Of a stretch of 64,000 nucleotides of DNA, positions 1-13,779 are shown in pieces. Below the pieces are notes generated by a model, which was not told where the DNA came from, searched no databases, and saw nothing but the letters and a program-made list of their open reading frames with translations. The stretch is from Climacteris rufus. Taxonomy: Eukaryota > Chordata > Aves > Passeriformes > Climacteridae. Position 1 is the stretch's first letter. Every line of letters begins with the position of its first letter. The position numbers and the translations under genes are program-made. The stretch spans positions 58,540 to 122,539 of the forward strand of contig VZRZ01003908.1 in NCBI GenBank assembly GCA_013398175.1, written 5' to 3'.

Positions 1-3000
1 CTTTTTCCAGACACACTTGTTGAGAGAAATGGTTTTCCCTCCTCTTTGCTTTCAAGAGTATGAGGGAGAAATGTTACCAATGACACAGAGACACCCAAAC
101 TCCTTTTATACAAGCCCAGGTGTAACCTGTATGGATGCTTCATTTAAGCTATAACATGTTCAGTGTGTTCTGCATCCCATTTGCAAACAATTTCAAGAAG
201 TAAATCTGCAGAAAGTCAAATGTTTCACAAATTACTTATTTCTGTTCTTCAGCAAAGAGTCAATAATTCATATTATTAAACACTGTGGCAACATTTCCTT
301 CCTTTTTATGACATAGTAAGAAACTGAAGACACTTTTCCTTGGAAAGCAACGGTAAACAGTTATGAGTGGTGCATACAGAGCTTTAGAGCAAGGTTACAA
401 AATTGATGAGAAGAGCACTCATTTACTTATTAGCACTCATTAAACAATTGGGCATTCACTGTCTCTTATTCTCCTTTTCTTTTGAGAAGAAAAGAAAGAA
501 GCAGATGTTTTAAGATTTAAGACTTTGAAGTCAATCCTGTAAACAATAGCAAATATTTTAAATCATTTACATCATTTACATTTATGCATCATGAACAAAC
601 TTGGAATATCTCCTACTACTTGCACAGCTGATCCCAACTTTCACAAACATTATTATCCCAATAAGTGGAGAACCACATTTTTTCAAAGGAAAGATGCACA
701 TTTCTCCCTCTTATGGCATGAAAAAATGGTAGTATTACAGTCTTCCTTGGCAAAGAATATATTACTTCACTGTTAACACTCACTTTAATGTAGATTAGAC
801 TGTTTCAGAAGATTTCATGATGTTCTGCTGCTGGAGTTAATTCACCACTCTTATGATTATTTTGCCTGAAGAGCAGAGACTTCATCACAAAATTTCTAAT
901 TATCTGTCCAGCAGAGCTTCCTCAAACACTGGCAGAAGACCATATGCTTAAGGGCAGCTGTGCACTCCACAAAACAACATGTAGCTTTGTCATCTCCCCC
1001 TAGCAGATAGCCTCTGCTCATGATGGTAATAGCAGACATGCTACCCTAACCCAATCAGTGCTTGCACTAGAACAACCTTATGTTTTATGATCCAAAGGTC
1101 TTCAGTTGCCACACATAATTCCTTCAGGCTTTGCATGCATTGGGATATTGCTCTATTGTAACATATTCATGCATGGTTCAAATAGACCAAATGTCATCAA
1201 ATATATTTTGAAAGAAGAAAAGTCATCATTTCAACTGGAGTTACTACCTCAGCTGTCCCCATTCAGACATTAGACAAGCTGATTTCTATCCCTCAAGGCT
1301 ATTCATTCAAAAAAGTTAAAAGACAAAAATAGCTGACTTTGCTTGCTGACCATTCCATCACACTAGGCCCAACTTTTAGCCACCAAATGCTATTTGTATC
1401 CTAAATCTGCCCTAGGCTGGAGTGCAGGTTTATCAGGAAAGCAGTGGAGCCAGGCTCTTCATGAGTGGTGTTGTCCATGAGCCGTCTGACAAAAAACACT
1501 GCTGCCTTTCACTTTCCTATTTTTTCCCATAACCTTAGATGGGCATTACTCATATTTAGCTGGCATTACAGAAAAAAGGTTCTCAGTCACTCAGTAAGAA
1601 AGAAATTAGATTAAGAGGAATAAATTTCTAGAAAAAGACCTGATAACCACTAAGCATGAGTTTGCACAGTAAATAGAAGAAGGAAAACTACAGTATTACT
1701 GTTTGATAAATGGGTATACTATGCAAGCAAGAATTACAAATAATTATTAGCAGCAAATAATTCATTGTAACATGGTTGCTACAGTAAATATAAAAATCAA
1801 TTCATAATAATGTTTGAACACTACAGACAAAGTGAAACCGCTTCAGAAATTTGATTCAATTTTCCATAAATTTATATTTGTTCTATGAGAAATGAAGACA
1901 CATACATCAATATTACTCTCAGAGCTGGAATGAAAATGAAAACAAAATACTTCACTTAGTGGACAGACAGCAGGGGCTTTTAATTTATGCTTTCAATTCC
2001 TAATAGAATAGGCAAATTAATAATTCCTTTAAAATATAGCACACAACCATTATGTTTCATTATGAAATAAATAGAAGGTCTTGAAGTTTTTCTACCAGTC
2101 ACCATTGTTCAAGACTTCTATCACCTTAAACCTGCCCACCTAGCCATTTTTTTCCATATAAATGCTTGGGTTTTCCAATGTAGTTTTCTAAAAACACACA
2201 CATACATATGTCTCCAGCAACAGTTTTATTCACTTGGGCTGATTGATAGCTGAAGCAGGACCATCCATAACAGAACCTAAGAAAACCAAAAAAGAAAGTT
2301 AAAAAAAAAAACAAAAAAAAAACAAGTGCACCCCATATGTGTATTGTATTTGGATGAAAGAAACAACAAATAATCTCTCTCTCCTAGAGGACACAGTATT
2401 GGAAAATAATCAGGAAACTAGAATATAAATAACAACCTTAAAAATAAATATCTACCTGGGCAGAATCTAGGACTTTCTTTTTACCATATGTCTTCAAATC
2501 CTCAATTTTCCTCCATCCTCATAGTCTTGATTTAATTGACAAAAGGAAGTAAAACTGGTGAAGGGGTGGGAACAGTATTTTTCATTGAATAACACTAGCT
2601 CTCAAGGGACTAAGTCTCTTTCCATAGAAGTGTGGCCAAATTGGAGCAGATTTTTGGAATAAAGTGTCTGGTAGTGATGATGATATTTAGTCCACATCAC
2701 GTAGATTTCAGAGACAATACTATCTTTAGTCTGACCCCATGAATTTATTGTCTATCAACTTCTGCTATACAATTTTCTGTTCAGTTTCGTCTTGAAAAAA
2801 ATCTGCTTTTTAGTTTTCCAGACTACTTCAAGCTACCAAGCTATAAACCAAAGAAGGTTAAGTGGAATCATTAGGATATCTGCTCCCCATGCACAGCTTT
2901 GGTGAAACAAGGCATTTATGGAGATACATTTTAAGCTGTGATGACACATAGAATACAGAATTAGAGAAAATAAATTAAATAGGAAAAATGACAGTAGCTA

Positions 3001-4085
3001 AAGCACAAGTAGAAAAGAAAGGAAAACAAAGTAATACAGAGTACAAAAAGGAAGCATTGAACAAGCAAAATCTTTCCATTATATGAACTAGGAGTTTAAT
3101 TCTTTCTCTAAGTTTCTCTTATGTAATCATGTCAATTTATTCAGCAAAGACATTTTACTAGATTTATAGATAATAAGATGTACCAAAGCTTAAAGAGGTG
3201 GCGAGCAAGGTAAGGAAAAATGTTGTTGTCATCTAGAAACTTACGAAGAATTTTTAATATTAATACATTCTTATGCATTTTTTTTTTCCTTATTGAGTAG
3301 TCACAAGTGAAAAGATGATAGTGTGAAAAAGTGATCTGAGGTGCATTTGGATCAGAATTCTGTTCAAGTGAGTTAATAAAGAACTGGGTGACCTCTTGCC
3401 AGTTGCTTGCAGATAAGAGTACCAAGCAAAAGAAGAATCATAGCTGACTATATACACTAACCAAGTTATGTTTTCCATCAGCCTACTGACAGTTCTGCTA
3501 AGATTATAGACTTAGGTTTGTTTCACACCTACTGTCTGTCATTATAACTTCATAACTCTAAGCTGCTATTACCTCGTGTAACCTTATGGACTTTCGTGCT
3601 ATCACAATAAATTTACATGACCTATAATTCCTGTTTTTAGAATGTTTTTTGTATCGAACTCACTACTGCATCTCTTCAATCTCACTCTCAATATGGTACT
3701 TTTGAAGGGAAGTCCCTTCAAAATGTTGAACTTTGAAGTATTTTGAAGATTCCTTTGAATAGTAAATATTTATCTTTTTCTCTCTGGTATAATTTCCATA
3801 TTTTGTTTCACAAAATATGTATGATTCTAACCAAGTACTGAAATTTTTATTTTTTCCTTGTGTAATTTTAATGACAACTTCAAAAGAATTTGCTTATTTA
3901 AAAAAAAAAACAAACCTGTCCATAACACTATGAGCCTGGAAATGCATTATCATAATTTTAAGCAGAAAAACTGAGACATAAAGGGCCTAAAATCTTATTT
4001 GCTTAAGAAGTGGCTGTGCAGTGAAATAGAGGGCAGCACTACTTGAACTGGCTGCATGAGCTCAATTTTGATCCAAAAGTATTAA
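1..4085. other. AT-rich sequence without a recognisable gene
   Basis: Only short open frames occur (none longer than about 100 codons), with low-complexity, phenylalanine- and lysine-rich translations and no recognisable domain. There are brief A-runs near 2300-2330 and 3901-3910. Apart from the inverted repeat at 3700-3723 I see nothing I can name. It reads as intergenic or intronic vertebrate DNA. Confidence 0.75.
3700..3723. repeat. Perfect inverted repeat, 11-bp arms
   Basis: TTTTGAAGGGA (3700-3710) and its exact reverse complement TCCCTTCAAAA (3713-3723) flank two bases (AG). Pairing does not continue outside the arms. It could be a chance palindrome, a dimeric protein-binding site or a small hairpin in RNA. 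Nothing nearby decides between these. Confidence 0.85.
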
Positions 4086-4089
4086 TGAG

Positions 4090-4136
4090 AATTGGAAGGT
4101 CCCTTTCTACCTGGACTGTTCTAATTATGACTTATT
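4090..4136 (+). repeat. Old CR1-type (or CR1-tailed SINE) 3' end, plus orientation
   Basis: The stretch reads as a degraded form of the shared 3' tail of avian CR1 and CR1-tailed SINEs. It has a 'ggaaggtccctttctacctgg' type core followed by a decayed ATTCTATGATT-like terminus ('gttctaattatgac'). The upstream body cannot be aligned with confidence, so the copy is either severely truncated or very old. Assignment rests on remembered consensus, not on a search. Confidence 0.5.
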
Positions 4137-4269
4137 ACCTAAGCTAAATTATGCAAGCTACTGTACTTCTGCACAAAAGGTGGAAAGTTAAATCAGTAAA
4201 TTTACTGTAACATTGAATCAGTACATTCACCATACCATAATGACTAATTTGGAGGTTTTTAAAGACAAA

Positions 4270-4372
4270 TAACTTCTAGGTTGAAAGCTGCCTCTGCAGG
4301 TCTTCTGTTTCAACTCTCTACTGAAAGCAGGATCTGTTTCAAAATGAGATCAAAGTTCAAAGTTAGATCATA
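4270..4372 (-). repeat. Old CR1 3' fragment, minus orientation
   Basis: Read on the plus strand this is the antisense of an ancient CR1 3' region: a decayed 'aggttggaaggnacctct' block, a 'caactctctactgaaagcagg' block and a 'caaagttagatca' block occur in the CR1 order. The copy is strongly diverged. It lies about 135 bp from the plus-strand CR1-type tail at 4090-4136, so the two fragments point tail to tail. Confidence 0.6.
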
Positions 4373-5538
4373 CTCATAGACTAAAGAGCAAAACAACACT
4401 GCCAGACATGAATGTGCTATAGGCTGTCACAAAGAAGTCTAGCTGTTGTCATAACCTGCAGGCACATTGCAAACAGAGAAACAAAACTATGGTAGTTTTA
4501 TTTAAAAGAAAAAAAAACCAAAACTCTACATCTAACACCATACATACACTTAGAAATTCAAAGAACTTATTATTAGCTAGCACATAAATTTGTCTATAAA
4601 TTTCTGATCTCATCACCAAATTTGAGAATGACATTGGTAAAATTTTTAGCATGACTTCAATTGACCTATTGGGTTTTGACCATTTGGGGGTTTTTAATTT
4701 CACTTTATATTTATAATGTTTTTACAGTGTATATCCTGCATACCAGAGTATCAAAAGTACTTTGAGAATGTATTTTGTTATGAAAAATAAAAAATATATC
4801 TAAGTGACCAATAAAGAACACTAAAAGATGTGCTATAGATATATATATTACAGTTATAGTTATGATGGAACTGAAAAAAATTATAAGATCAGTAGCTAAG
4901 AAACAATATCATCAAGCTATATTAGCTCATCTGAATGTCTAGCAGACCATAATGCTCATCCTTTTATGAAAACAGTATCACATGATATGCATTGCAAAAT
5001 GTCATGATATTAAAAGTGGATTTATAAAGCTAGACCTGTTAAAATGTTTCCTATTTTCTCAGGTGAGTGAAAAGGATGATACTGAACATATTTGTAAGGC
5101 CATTTATTGCAGAAGACAGTCAAGGAAAATATTTTCCCTACCCAGAATACATCTTAGATCAAAAGTGAGACCAAAATAAAAACATAGAAAGGAAAACATG
5201 GGGGTAATAAAAATTAAACCCTCAGCTCAGAAACTGTGGCAAATACATACCCACAGACACACTTGGACATTGGTAAAAAATTATATCTGTTAATATATGT
5301 AAACATTAAGTATATTAAATATAATGGTCCATTTATAACACTAGAAATCACAGTACTACACAAGGCAACATTATTTTTGTTCTTATCAGTAACAGATTCC
5401 AATGAATGTTCTGAATTAGAATTTTTTCTATAGATGGAAGATGAAGAAAATCTGAAGAAATGCATATCAAATCATTTTCACTGGGATCTAGATAATTGGC
5501 ATGTTTTCAAAAAAATCTTTATATTGTTCATCTAACAG

Positions 5539-5562
5539 AAATGTGTTTTTTGAAACACATTT
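5539..5562. repeat. Perfect inverted repeat, 10-bp arms, 4-base loop
   Basis: AAATGTGTTT (5539-5548) is followed by TTTG and then by its exact reverse complement AAACACATTT (5553-5562). The arms do not extend further. It could form a small hairpin in RNA from either strand. No promoter or gene context is visible. Confidence 0.85.
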
Positions 5563-8419
5563 GGAATTTTGAGTGAGGTGTAAAAACTCAGAATCTACAT
5601 ATTAGTTATTTTTAAACATTGGAAAATACAAACACTTTTTTTTTTACAAAGGGAAGCAGAAATATCAATAGCCTCATAAAGGAAAAAATTGTGTTTTCAA
5701 TCATCTCACAAACCATTTTTTTTCCCCTGGTCATAGCAAGCATTTACTTTTAATGTACTATCAACAAGATGTTAATAAAACCTTTTGGACATCTAGCTCA
5801 TTCGGGTTTTGGTGTTGTGTCTTCAGAATCTGGAATTAATATTAATTTTTTGCCCAATGATTGCTTCCACCTGGTCTCCTGAAACAATTCTATAGGGTCG
5901 GTGTAATCATTTTAGTCTAACATATCAGGTGATACTTTTAAGCTGCACGGGCACCACCTGCCCATGGCAGTATTTGGGTCTTTTTAGCATTACTGTAAGG
6001 ACTGCATGGACAACTGAGCTGAACAAAAGTAGATAATGTGTTTTGTTCACCCACCCCTATATTAAAGATCCTAATCTTGTTACGAGATACTGAGTGGTGC
6101 TCACATGTCGTAAGAGATGCTCTGGGCAAAAAAGGTCGCATAAATATCTGTGATTTATGGCATGCTGAACATATCACTGATAGCTATGAACTCCCATTTT
6201 CATATGTTAGCTTTCTGTATGAATGTATCATTCTCTGAATTGTTTCCTCAAGCTATTTCCAAATTTCTTTCTTTAAGTCTTCCATGTGTAAAGAATATAA
6301 GTGCACAACACTGTAAGACCATCCATTTTCGAAGTGTCATCTCTGAAAGACTACTTTTTTTATTTAAGGTACACTTCAAGCTGACTACAACTATACAAAT
6401 CTTAGTCTAGCAAAAAAGTCTTTCCTAGTAGACAAACACATTTGAAATGTATTGGTTTATTGCAATGGTTTAAAGTGGAAAAAAAATGGATGAAAACATA
6501 AAGGAAAAGGAAAATAAGGAAAAAAAAGAAAAGGAGACAAGAAAATAAAAAGTTCACCTGAAGTAATGCAGCTTAATGAACAGCATCAACTATTTCAACT
6601 ATTTCTGGTTATACTCAACACTTCTCTCTCTTTTCAACTTGTGTTGTTCATTATTCAGTGTCTCATATCTGACTAGTAGGGGGGAAAAATAAAGTACATA
6701 CAAAAACCCACTAAAATTTTGTGATAAATACTGTACATTTCTACAGTTCATGTTTCACCATATAATCTGAAGCTTCACATCTAAAATTTGATTTACCAAA
6801 GGCGGAGCAAAATACAGCAAAATCTGTATAGCACAGTTCTGCAGAGAGTGTCCAATCTATTAAAGATCATCTTGGCTCTCCATATAATGAAACCTAGAGC
6901 ATCATTCCCCTCACAGTTGGGTAGAAAGAGATGAAGACAGGAGGATTTATTTCCTCTCATTTAAAAAGGCTGTATAACATATCTTAATCAAAATAAATGG
7001 TGACAAGCCTAACAGTAAACACAGTAATACAAGATTCATGGGAACAGTGCTTTTAATAAATAAAAGGCTAAAAGGTATTTCCTTGCTCTCTTTTTTGCCT
7101 GTTTAGAATTATTTTTAAACAAGAGCAATGACTAATTACTATAATTTGTAGGTGAAAGCAAACATGTATGTGTGTATGTGTATGTTAAGGTAATACGTAC
7201 TGGCTAGTGGATGCCTGATGAGTGCCTTTGGACCTTGTAGACATTGTCTCTTGAAATAAAATTATGTGACAACATAGGAAATAAATACAAGAAATGTGTT
7301 TAAGAAAGTGTATGGTGGAGTTTTAGAAACATTAATACAAACTATCCATGGGTCCTGACAAAGCCTTACATCTACTTTCTACTGCAGTTTGAGAAATTTG
7401 GAAATCCTTGGAGGGATCAACTGGTTAAAGAGCTCTCTGTACATCTGATATGCTTTGAATATCTCACAAACCATATTAAAATGTCAAAAGTGTATGTTGA
7501 GGAGAGAACACAGTTAAAAACACATTACAGTTGAGATGTCTTCAAATATTTTAAGCTTAGTGCATAGCTGAGACTCAGTTCATTATAGACAAAGTGTTAT
7601 CAAACATGTTTACAGCACAGCCTTGTTACGTGGTGCATGCTGTGCCATCTAGAGACAGAACACCAGCAAAGCACTCCCATGCTATCTAACCCCTAAGCAG
7701 GTCGGGTCCAAGGACAGATCTTTTAGATGATGCTTTATCTTTTGTCTCTAGCCTTGATGGATTTTACTCTGCTTGGGCCAGCTGAAATGAAAAGGAAAGG
7801 ACAAGATGATAACAGCTTGCTCAAGTGGCACATCACAGCACATCAGCGTGGTGCTGTCCTGCTCGTCACCCACAATCTGCCTAAGCGGTTCTGCTTAGCA
7901 TAAAGCAGATGCAGGAAGTAAGAAATGTTGGTGCTCTCCATAGGCCTATTGAATAGATGTGTGGATAGAAACCCCACCAGATGGAGAAGATTAAAACAGA
8001 GTGATGAATGCTTTAGGAAGGAAAAGATATATATTGGGAGAGGATATTGATCACTGGTAATGGTCTGTGATGGTAGATGAGGTAGGGAAGGGTGTGAAAC
8101 AGAAAAAAATATAGCAGGAGTTCAGGGTGAAAAAGTACAGTTTCAAGTAAAGGAAATGAGAAAGAGAAGGGAGGATTTAACACTATGAAGAAAAACTAAA
8201 ATACAGAGATTGCATAAGAAAAAAAAAAAGACAACAGATCTTGTTCTGGTTTTATTAAGGTGTGTTGGTGGAATGCATCTGAGGAAACTATATCAGTAGT
8301 CCTTTCCTCAGTCTATTCTTCTAGTTTTGCTGGTATGTTCCACTAGTTTGCAGTATTTTGGATTTAATGAGATATTGGAGTTTTTGGTCTCTTTTAAACT
8401 TAGCATTATTGTGGCTGAT

Positions 8420-8475
8420 TACACACACACACATGCCCGCGCTCACACATATATGTATGTATGTACATAGGTAGG
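8420..8475. repeat. Short CA and ATGT microsatellite
   Basis: An (AC)n run of about 7 units at 8421-8434 is followed, after an interruption, by ATAT/ATGT units and two TAGG units. It is short and impure. The minus-strand open frames over it are products of the repeat. Confidence 0.8.
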
Positions 8476-9143
8476 TATTCATAAAATATGTGACAACAAC
8501 AGAAAAAAAATAGGTTGCTAACAAAGAAGCGTAATTTCTGAATTTTTGTCATATTTTTTACATTAGGCTTGGGAAATACAACAATTGCAGTATTGGAAAT
8601 ATTTCTGGCATGTACAAGCAATGACATTTCTCAGAGATGAGAGATAAAGGAGATTTCATACCCTAATCTTCTCATGTCAAGCTGTTCAGAAAAGAAGAAT
8701 CCATATGAAATATAATTTGACAGATAAAGTATTCCTATCATTTCTGAGGAGAGGAAACATTGTTTCTTCTATGGCTAAATTTTCCTATCAGAAATAAAAA
8801 AAATGTGCAATACATATATGAAACAAAACACTAATTAACTTATATCACAGAAATGATCCCTGTACAGGAATAAAACAAGTTTAAACCTTTTAAGAGGTCA
8901 GTCTGTGAAAGAAACATCAATACAACAGGACTTTTACAGGGTCTTACTAGAAAAAGTAAACCACAGACTCCTACATGATTTTAAAACAGTGGGACAGAGT
9001 GCACACTCCTCTCCCCAACAGTGCTGAGCCTGTGCATTTTCCAAATACCCTGAAAAACAGGGTTTGTAGCTCAGGCTTCAGCTCTGCAACTTTTTACATT
9101 GGTTAGGTGACTAAAATAAAATGGTTTCATTTGGTGTTTGCTT

Positions 9144-9326
9144 TGGGTTTTTTTTTTGTTTTGTTTTGTTTTGTTTTGCTTTGTTTGTTTGGTTTGGTTT
9201 TTTTTTGGTTTGGTTTGGTTTGTGTGGGGGGTTGTTTTGGTTTGGTTTTGTTGCTTTTTTTTTGTTTTGATTAGTTTTTTTTTTAGTTTTGATTTGCTTT
9301 TAGTTTCTTTTTGGTTTGGTTTTTCA
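9144..9326. repeat. T/G simple-repeat tract (TTTTG / TTTGG)
   Basis: About 180 bp built only of T and G with rare exceptions. It contains runs of TTTTG and GGTTT units and a G6 run near 9230. One strand is pyrimidine-poor and the other is A/C only. Open frames run through both strands here (Phe/Val/Trp-rich on plus, Lys/Gln/Thr-rich on minus) simply because the composition lacks stop codons. Confidence 0.9.
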
Positions 9327-12300
9327 TCACCTCTCCTAATCTGGGGGAGATGATGCAAGTAGAGAAAAGCACACTTCAAAACGCTTGAAACAGATTCTCA
9401 AAATAACCACAATGAAGCACTGGTCTTCTTAACTAGTGATTTTATTTATAGTCATAGACCAAAGGTTACTTACAACTGACTCTGTACATAATGCAAAGAA
9501 ACAGTATGACGGTATCAGAAAGTGGTAAACTGGTTACTTCAGTGCACATGGCCTAATTGTCTTCACACAAGTTACTTTGTTTGCTATGTCAAGTAACACC
9601 CCAAAATGTCTAAAATCTATCCAGAGGAAAATTTGATAACAAACAAAGAAAGGACTCGAAAAGAGAAAAAGACCTTTGTATTTCCTTTGGTGAAAAAAAC
9701 TTTACTCTCAGAAGTGAATAATTATCATCCTGTTTTTAGAGTCTCAGAGATGGGGTCCTTTCTCCTGTAAGGATTCTGATACAGACAAATAGCCAGATGA
9801 TCCCTGTTGTACCTGTTCACAACCATTTCCTAAGCACTTTTTGATAAATATGCACAGAAAGAAAAACAATTGGTAGAAAAAAATAATTCAGACACTGAAT
9901 TTTATTACACATCAAGGTTTGATTTAATTAGCTTATTAACAAAAAATTTGATTTCAACATTAATATTGATCAATGAACAATCACTGTGTCCTGTGATTTA
10001 ACCATGATTATGAAGCTATGCTGTATTTTCATTCTTCATATTTAGGTGAGGGCAAAATCGAGGATTTGCAGAGGAGGTTGGAACTTTAAAACCATTTTTA
10101 TCTCTTTTTCGGTGATTATCATTTCTTCACTTTAAAAATGAAGCTTCATTTTTGCATACCCTCTATCCTTTCACATTTGCATATGCATCATATCTCGGTG
10201 TCTGAATTACAATTTCCCTAGAACTCTTGATTTTGGGAGTCTTACACATTTGCAATGCTGTAGAAGACCGTTAGGAAGGATACATAAACAGAGCAAAGGG
10301 GAGATCTTCAGAGTAATACTTTTAAAAATAAATAGATTAGGTGGAATTAGATTAGAGAAGAATTCTTGATACTAATTTATAAAAAAGGATTGCTATCTGT
10401 TTTCTTAGAGAGTCACCTTCTTTTTGGAAGAATAATTTTATATAGCTCAGTCAAATATTTTAGTGGATTTCTTAATCTTTTCTATTAAATTTATCTTTAC
10501 CTTGCTTTTAGGGCATTGTGAGAATTAGAGACACTAAAAAAAAAAAAAAGATGGAGGGATAGAAATAACTTTTTTAAAACCATGATATATATCTGAGAGA
10601 AAATGACCATGTAAAAGAATAACAAATTATACATTATTTCCTAACAAGGATATAAGACACAGTTAATACTTTTAAAAGTAATATCACTCTTCATTTTCAT
10701 TCAGACCAGCAGGAAAAAAAGTTTTTGCATGCTTTAAATTCAGTGACTCAGACCTGATTGAATAAACCTGTTGTTGAAAAATCCATACACATAAGAGTTG
10801 TTTCTGTGGATACAGAACTGTTGCAAATAAGGATTTGCATACATATCAAGTTCATGCAGTTTCACAGAGGGCTTATAAGCATCATTAAAAATCCATAATA
10901 ACTTTTTGGTTGTTTTGTTTCTCATGACCTCTATTTAAATAGAAGTTTTATTCTATGAGATGAAGCTAACACAAGCTTAATAACAAGAAAGCCAACAAAA
11001 GCTCTGCAAGGATCAGATGGGCTCGGGAAGTAGAAATGGTACTTTCACAAGCTCAGACCTTCATCTATGTCATGTGAGTCATCAAGTGAGCCATAATATA
11101 TGAGACTGCACAAACAACTGCAACTTTTCATGTAGTTTAACTGCAGTTGTATTGTCTGCTCAATGCAACTCAAATTTACTCTTGAATTCCCAGAGTTCTA
11201 CATCACTTGCTCTGAACTATATTTGCTCAATTGTCAGGGATTTCAATATGTTCCATCCGTTTCTTCATATGAAACTAGCCTGTGATTTCATTTTCACCCT
11301 ACTTCAGGCACGCTAAAAGGGAAGAGTATATAAACTAAAATTGCATTCAAACGTCTTAAGGTAACTGTCATACCAAATATTTGAGAGAAAGTCCAAAAAT
11401 AAGCAATATAGTTTAGCCTTAAAGCTAGAGAATGATCTCCTACCTTGTTTTATTTAGTCATTTATTTATTTATTTTATTTGTCAACACAGCTTGAGGTAG
11501 CAGAAGGCTAAAAGCAGTGTTGGTGTACTTACTGTTGCTAATCAATTCAGTCTAAGTGGGACAATGAAATCACAGAAGCTCATTGAGAAATCCTATATAC
11601 TCGTAATTTTCTCTTCTGCTTACTTATGCCTCTTTGTTTCTCCCAGTTGTCTCTCCATCAAAATAGTCCCATTTCACAGAATAACTTCATACAGTTTGCA
11701 TACATCACTAAATATTGCACAGTATATATTAGCATATATTGAAGTCATAGACAGAAGAAAAAGTGAGATAATAATAAATACTGCAGGTAAAGGAATACTT
11801 GATATGGTCAGTAGTCATTTTCAAAGCATGGATAAGGTCTCAAGTGCAGCTGGAATTTGTGCTACAGACACAAATTTTATTTTTATATAGGAAGAATTGT
11901 TTTTAACCCTAAATCTTATATATGCTGCCATTAAACGTGAAAAGATCAAAACCTTCCTTTGAGATTTGCAAAATTATAATACATAAAAACCTTTCTGCAG
12001 TGATATTTTGAAAGTTTTCTCAAACTTGCAACTCAGGTAACCCTATTTAAAACAAATACATTTCACTATTTTCTTTCTCCAGAATGAGGACCTGGAGGTT
12101 ACCACATAGATAGAGAAGAACATCCTTTGATGTGAATGAGACTTTCTACATGTATTCGAAGGCAGAATTTTTCTCTGATAGTAAATATTTCTGTAGTATA
12201 AAAATAAAATGGAAAACACATTCAAAGAGCAAAAAGGTTAGGTGAAGAAAAAGAACAAAAGCTGTAACAGTATTAGCAATCTTCCACATTCTGCTGTGGC

Positions 12301-13779
12301 ACAGGAGTTTATAATTTTTGTATCTCACCTCACTGACAAGATCCAAGACTTAAAAATCTGCAAATTGGACAGAGCCAAAAAAAAGTATCTACAGCTTACA
12401 CTTCCTACTCTTAAAAGAAATATGAAGTCACATCCAGCTAAAAGGATCAGCAAGAGGTGTTCTTTTTGCAGGGCATGGTACCAATGGATGGCAGAAAAAA
12501 CACTCAGATCTGGGTACATACTGTAGGAATTGTCTAGTTTTAAGAAGCTTTGTCACAAATCTCAAAACATTTAAAAGTTTTTAGTGATTCTTTCTAAATC
12601 TCACAATAGTGTGTGAAACAAAGTTATAAAAAGTATTCAAACAATTTTAAATGTCACTGAACTTTTTTCTAAAACTTAATGACAGCAGATTCTACAAACT
12701 ATTTTTCTTTGCAAAATATGTCATATATCCCTTTCTGAGATATGGTGGTCCTTGAAATTATACAAAAATTAGTAATACATGAATTCATGGGTTACAGTAT
12801 AATATCTCACTTCTACAACTCTTTTTTATGAAGGACTTTATAATTTTATTTATGATTTCTACAGACAACAATAAGAAAAGCTTAATATCCCCCGTGGGAA
12901 AAAAGGAGGAAGAGATACCTATATAAACACAAAATAAAAATTAACTTTAACAGTTCTTTATACACTCTATATTGGTTATGAAATCTAATTTTTGACAATG
13001 GGGCCAAAATATACTGCTAACTGAATATTATTTTAGGTGTAGCTATAACCACTCTCTCTCAACCAGGAGAATCTCCCAGTCATTTCAAAAGATGCTATAT
13101 TTATCACAAAATAGAAATTAAAGGTTTATTCAATAGAAATGTTTCCCTATCTGTGATAACCAAGCATGTATCCATTCCAAATGATTTTCTACCTTTATCA
13201 GCCATGATGTTATACATAAGAAAAAAAAAGATGGAGACCTCAACTCCCTAGAGCCCTAATCATTAAAAGCTATGATCCATACACTTAGATGAATGTAAAT
13301 GTGCCAAATGTATAGTGAGACTGTGCACCCATAAAATAATAGGAGTCATTTTTTCAAGGTTTCAAAAGCTTAAAAGATATGCTTACATCTAGATTATATA
13401 CATATCTTAATTATGAAATCTATATATAGTTTAATATAATAATGAAGTAATTTAAATATATACACATAAATATTCATATGTAACTAAAATAGATTATTTA
13501 CATTATAGTTGTACTCATAGTAGGCATATTTTACAAGTACTACACTTTCCTGTGATATGATTTTATTAGTTCTCTCACAGAAATAAAGACTAGATGATCA
13601 GTAACATTTGGAGAAACTAGTAACATTTGGAGAAATAGCTTTTAGATTTTGAAAACTGTGGACCAAACTCCACTCCATTCTTTACTACAAACTTATTTTC
13701 CAAGTATCACACATGAGGATTTTGACTTGTCATGCCCGTACACCTGCTTAGGGAGAAACTCAAACCAACAAACCAAACA
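9327..13779. other. AT-rich sequence without a recognisable gene
   Basis: No open frame exceeds about 108 codons and none shows a domain. A (TTTA)n patch lies at about 11463-11482 and a 19-bp tandem duplication at 13599-13636. Otherwise I see nothing nameable. Confidence 0.7.
13599..13636. repeat. Two-copy tandem duplication of about 19 bp
   Basis: The unit 'agtaacatttggagaaact' occurs at about 13599-13617 and again immediately afterwards, with a difference only in the last bases ('...gaaata'). This looks like a recent local slippage duplication. Confidence 0.85.

Larger units (their letters stand above)
4373..9143. other. AT-rich sequence without a recognisable gene
   Basis: Open frames are short and unremarkable. 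Visible structure is limited to a hairpin at 5539-5562, an ATG/TG-rich patch near 7161-7185 and a small CA/ATGT microsatellite at 8420-8475. I recognise no transposon or RNA gene here. Confidence 0.7.

Noticed and set aside
9144..9326. Telomere-like TTTGGG/TTTTGG array
   Set aside because: Units are irregular TTTTG/TTTGG, not the vertebrate TTAGGG, with no regular period. It is a low-complexity T/G tract.
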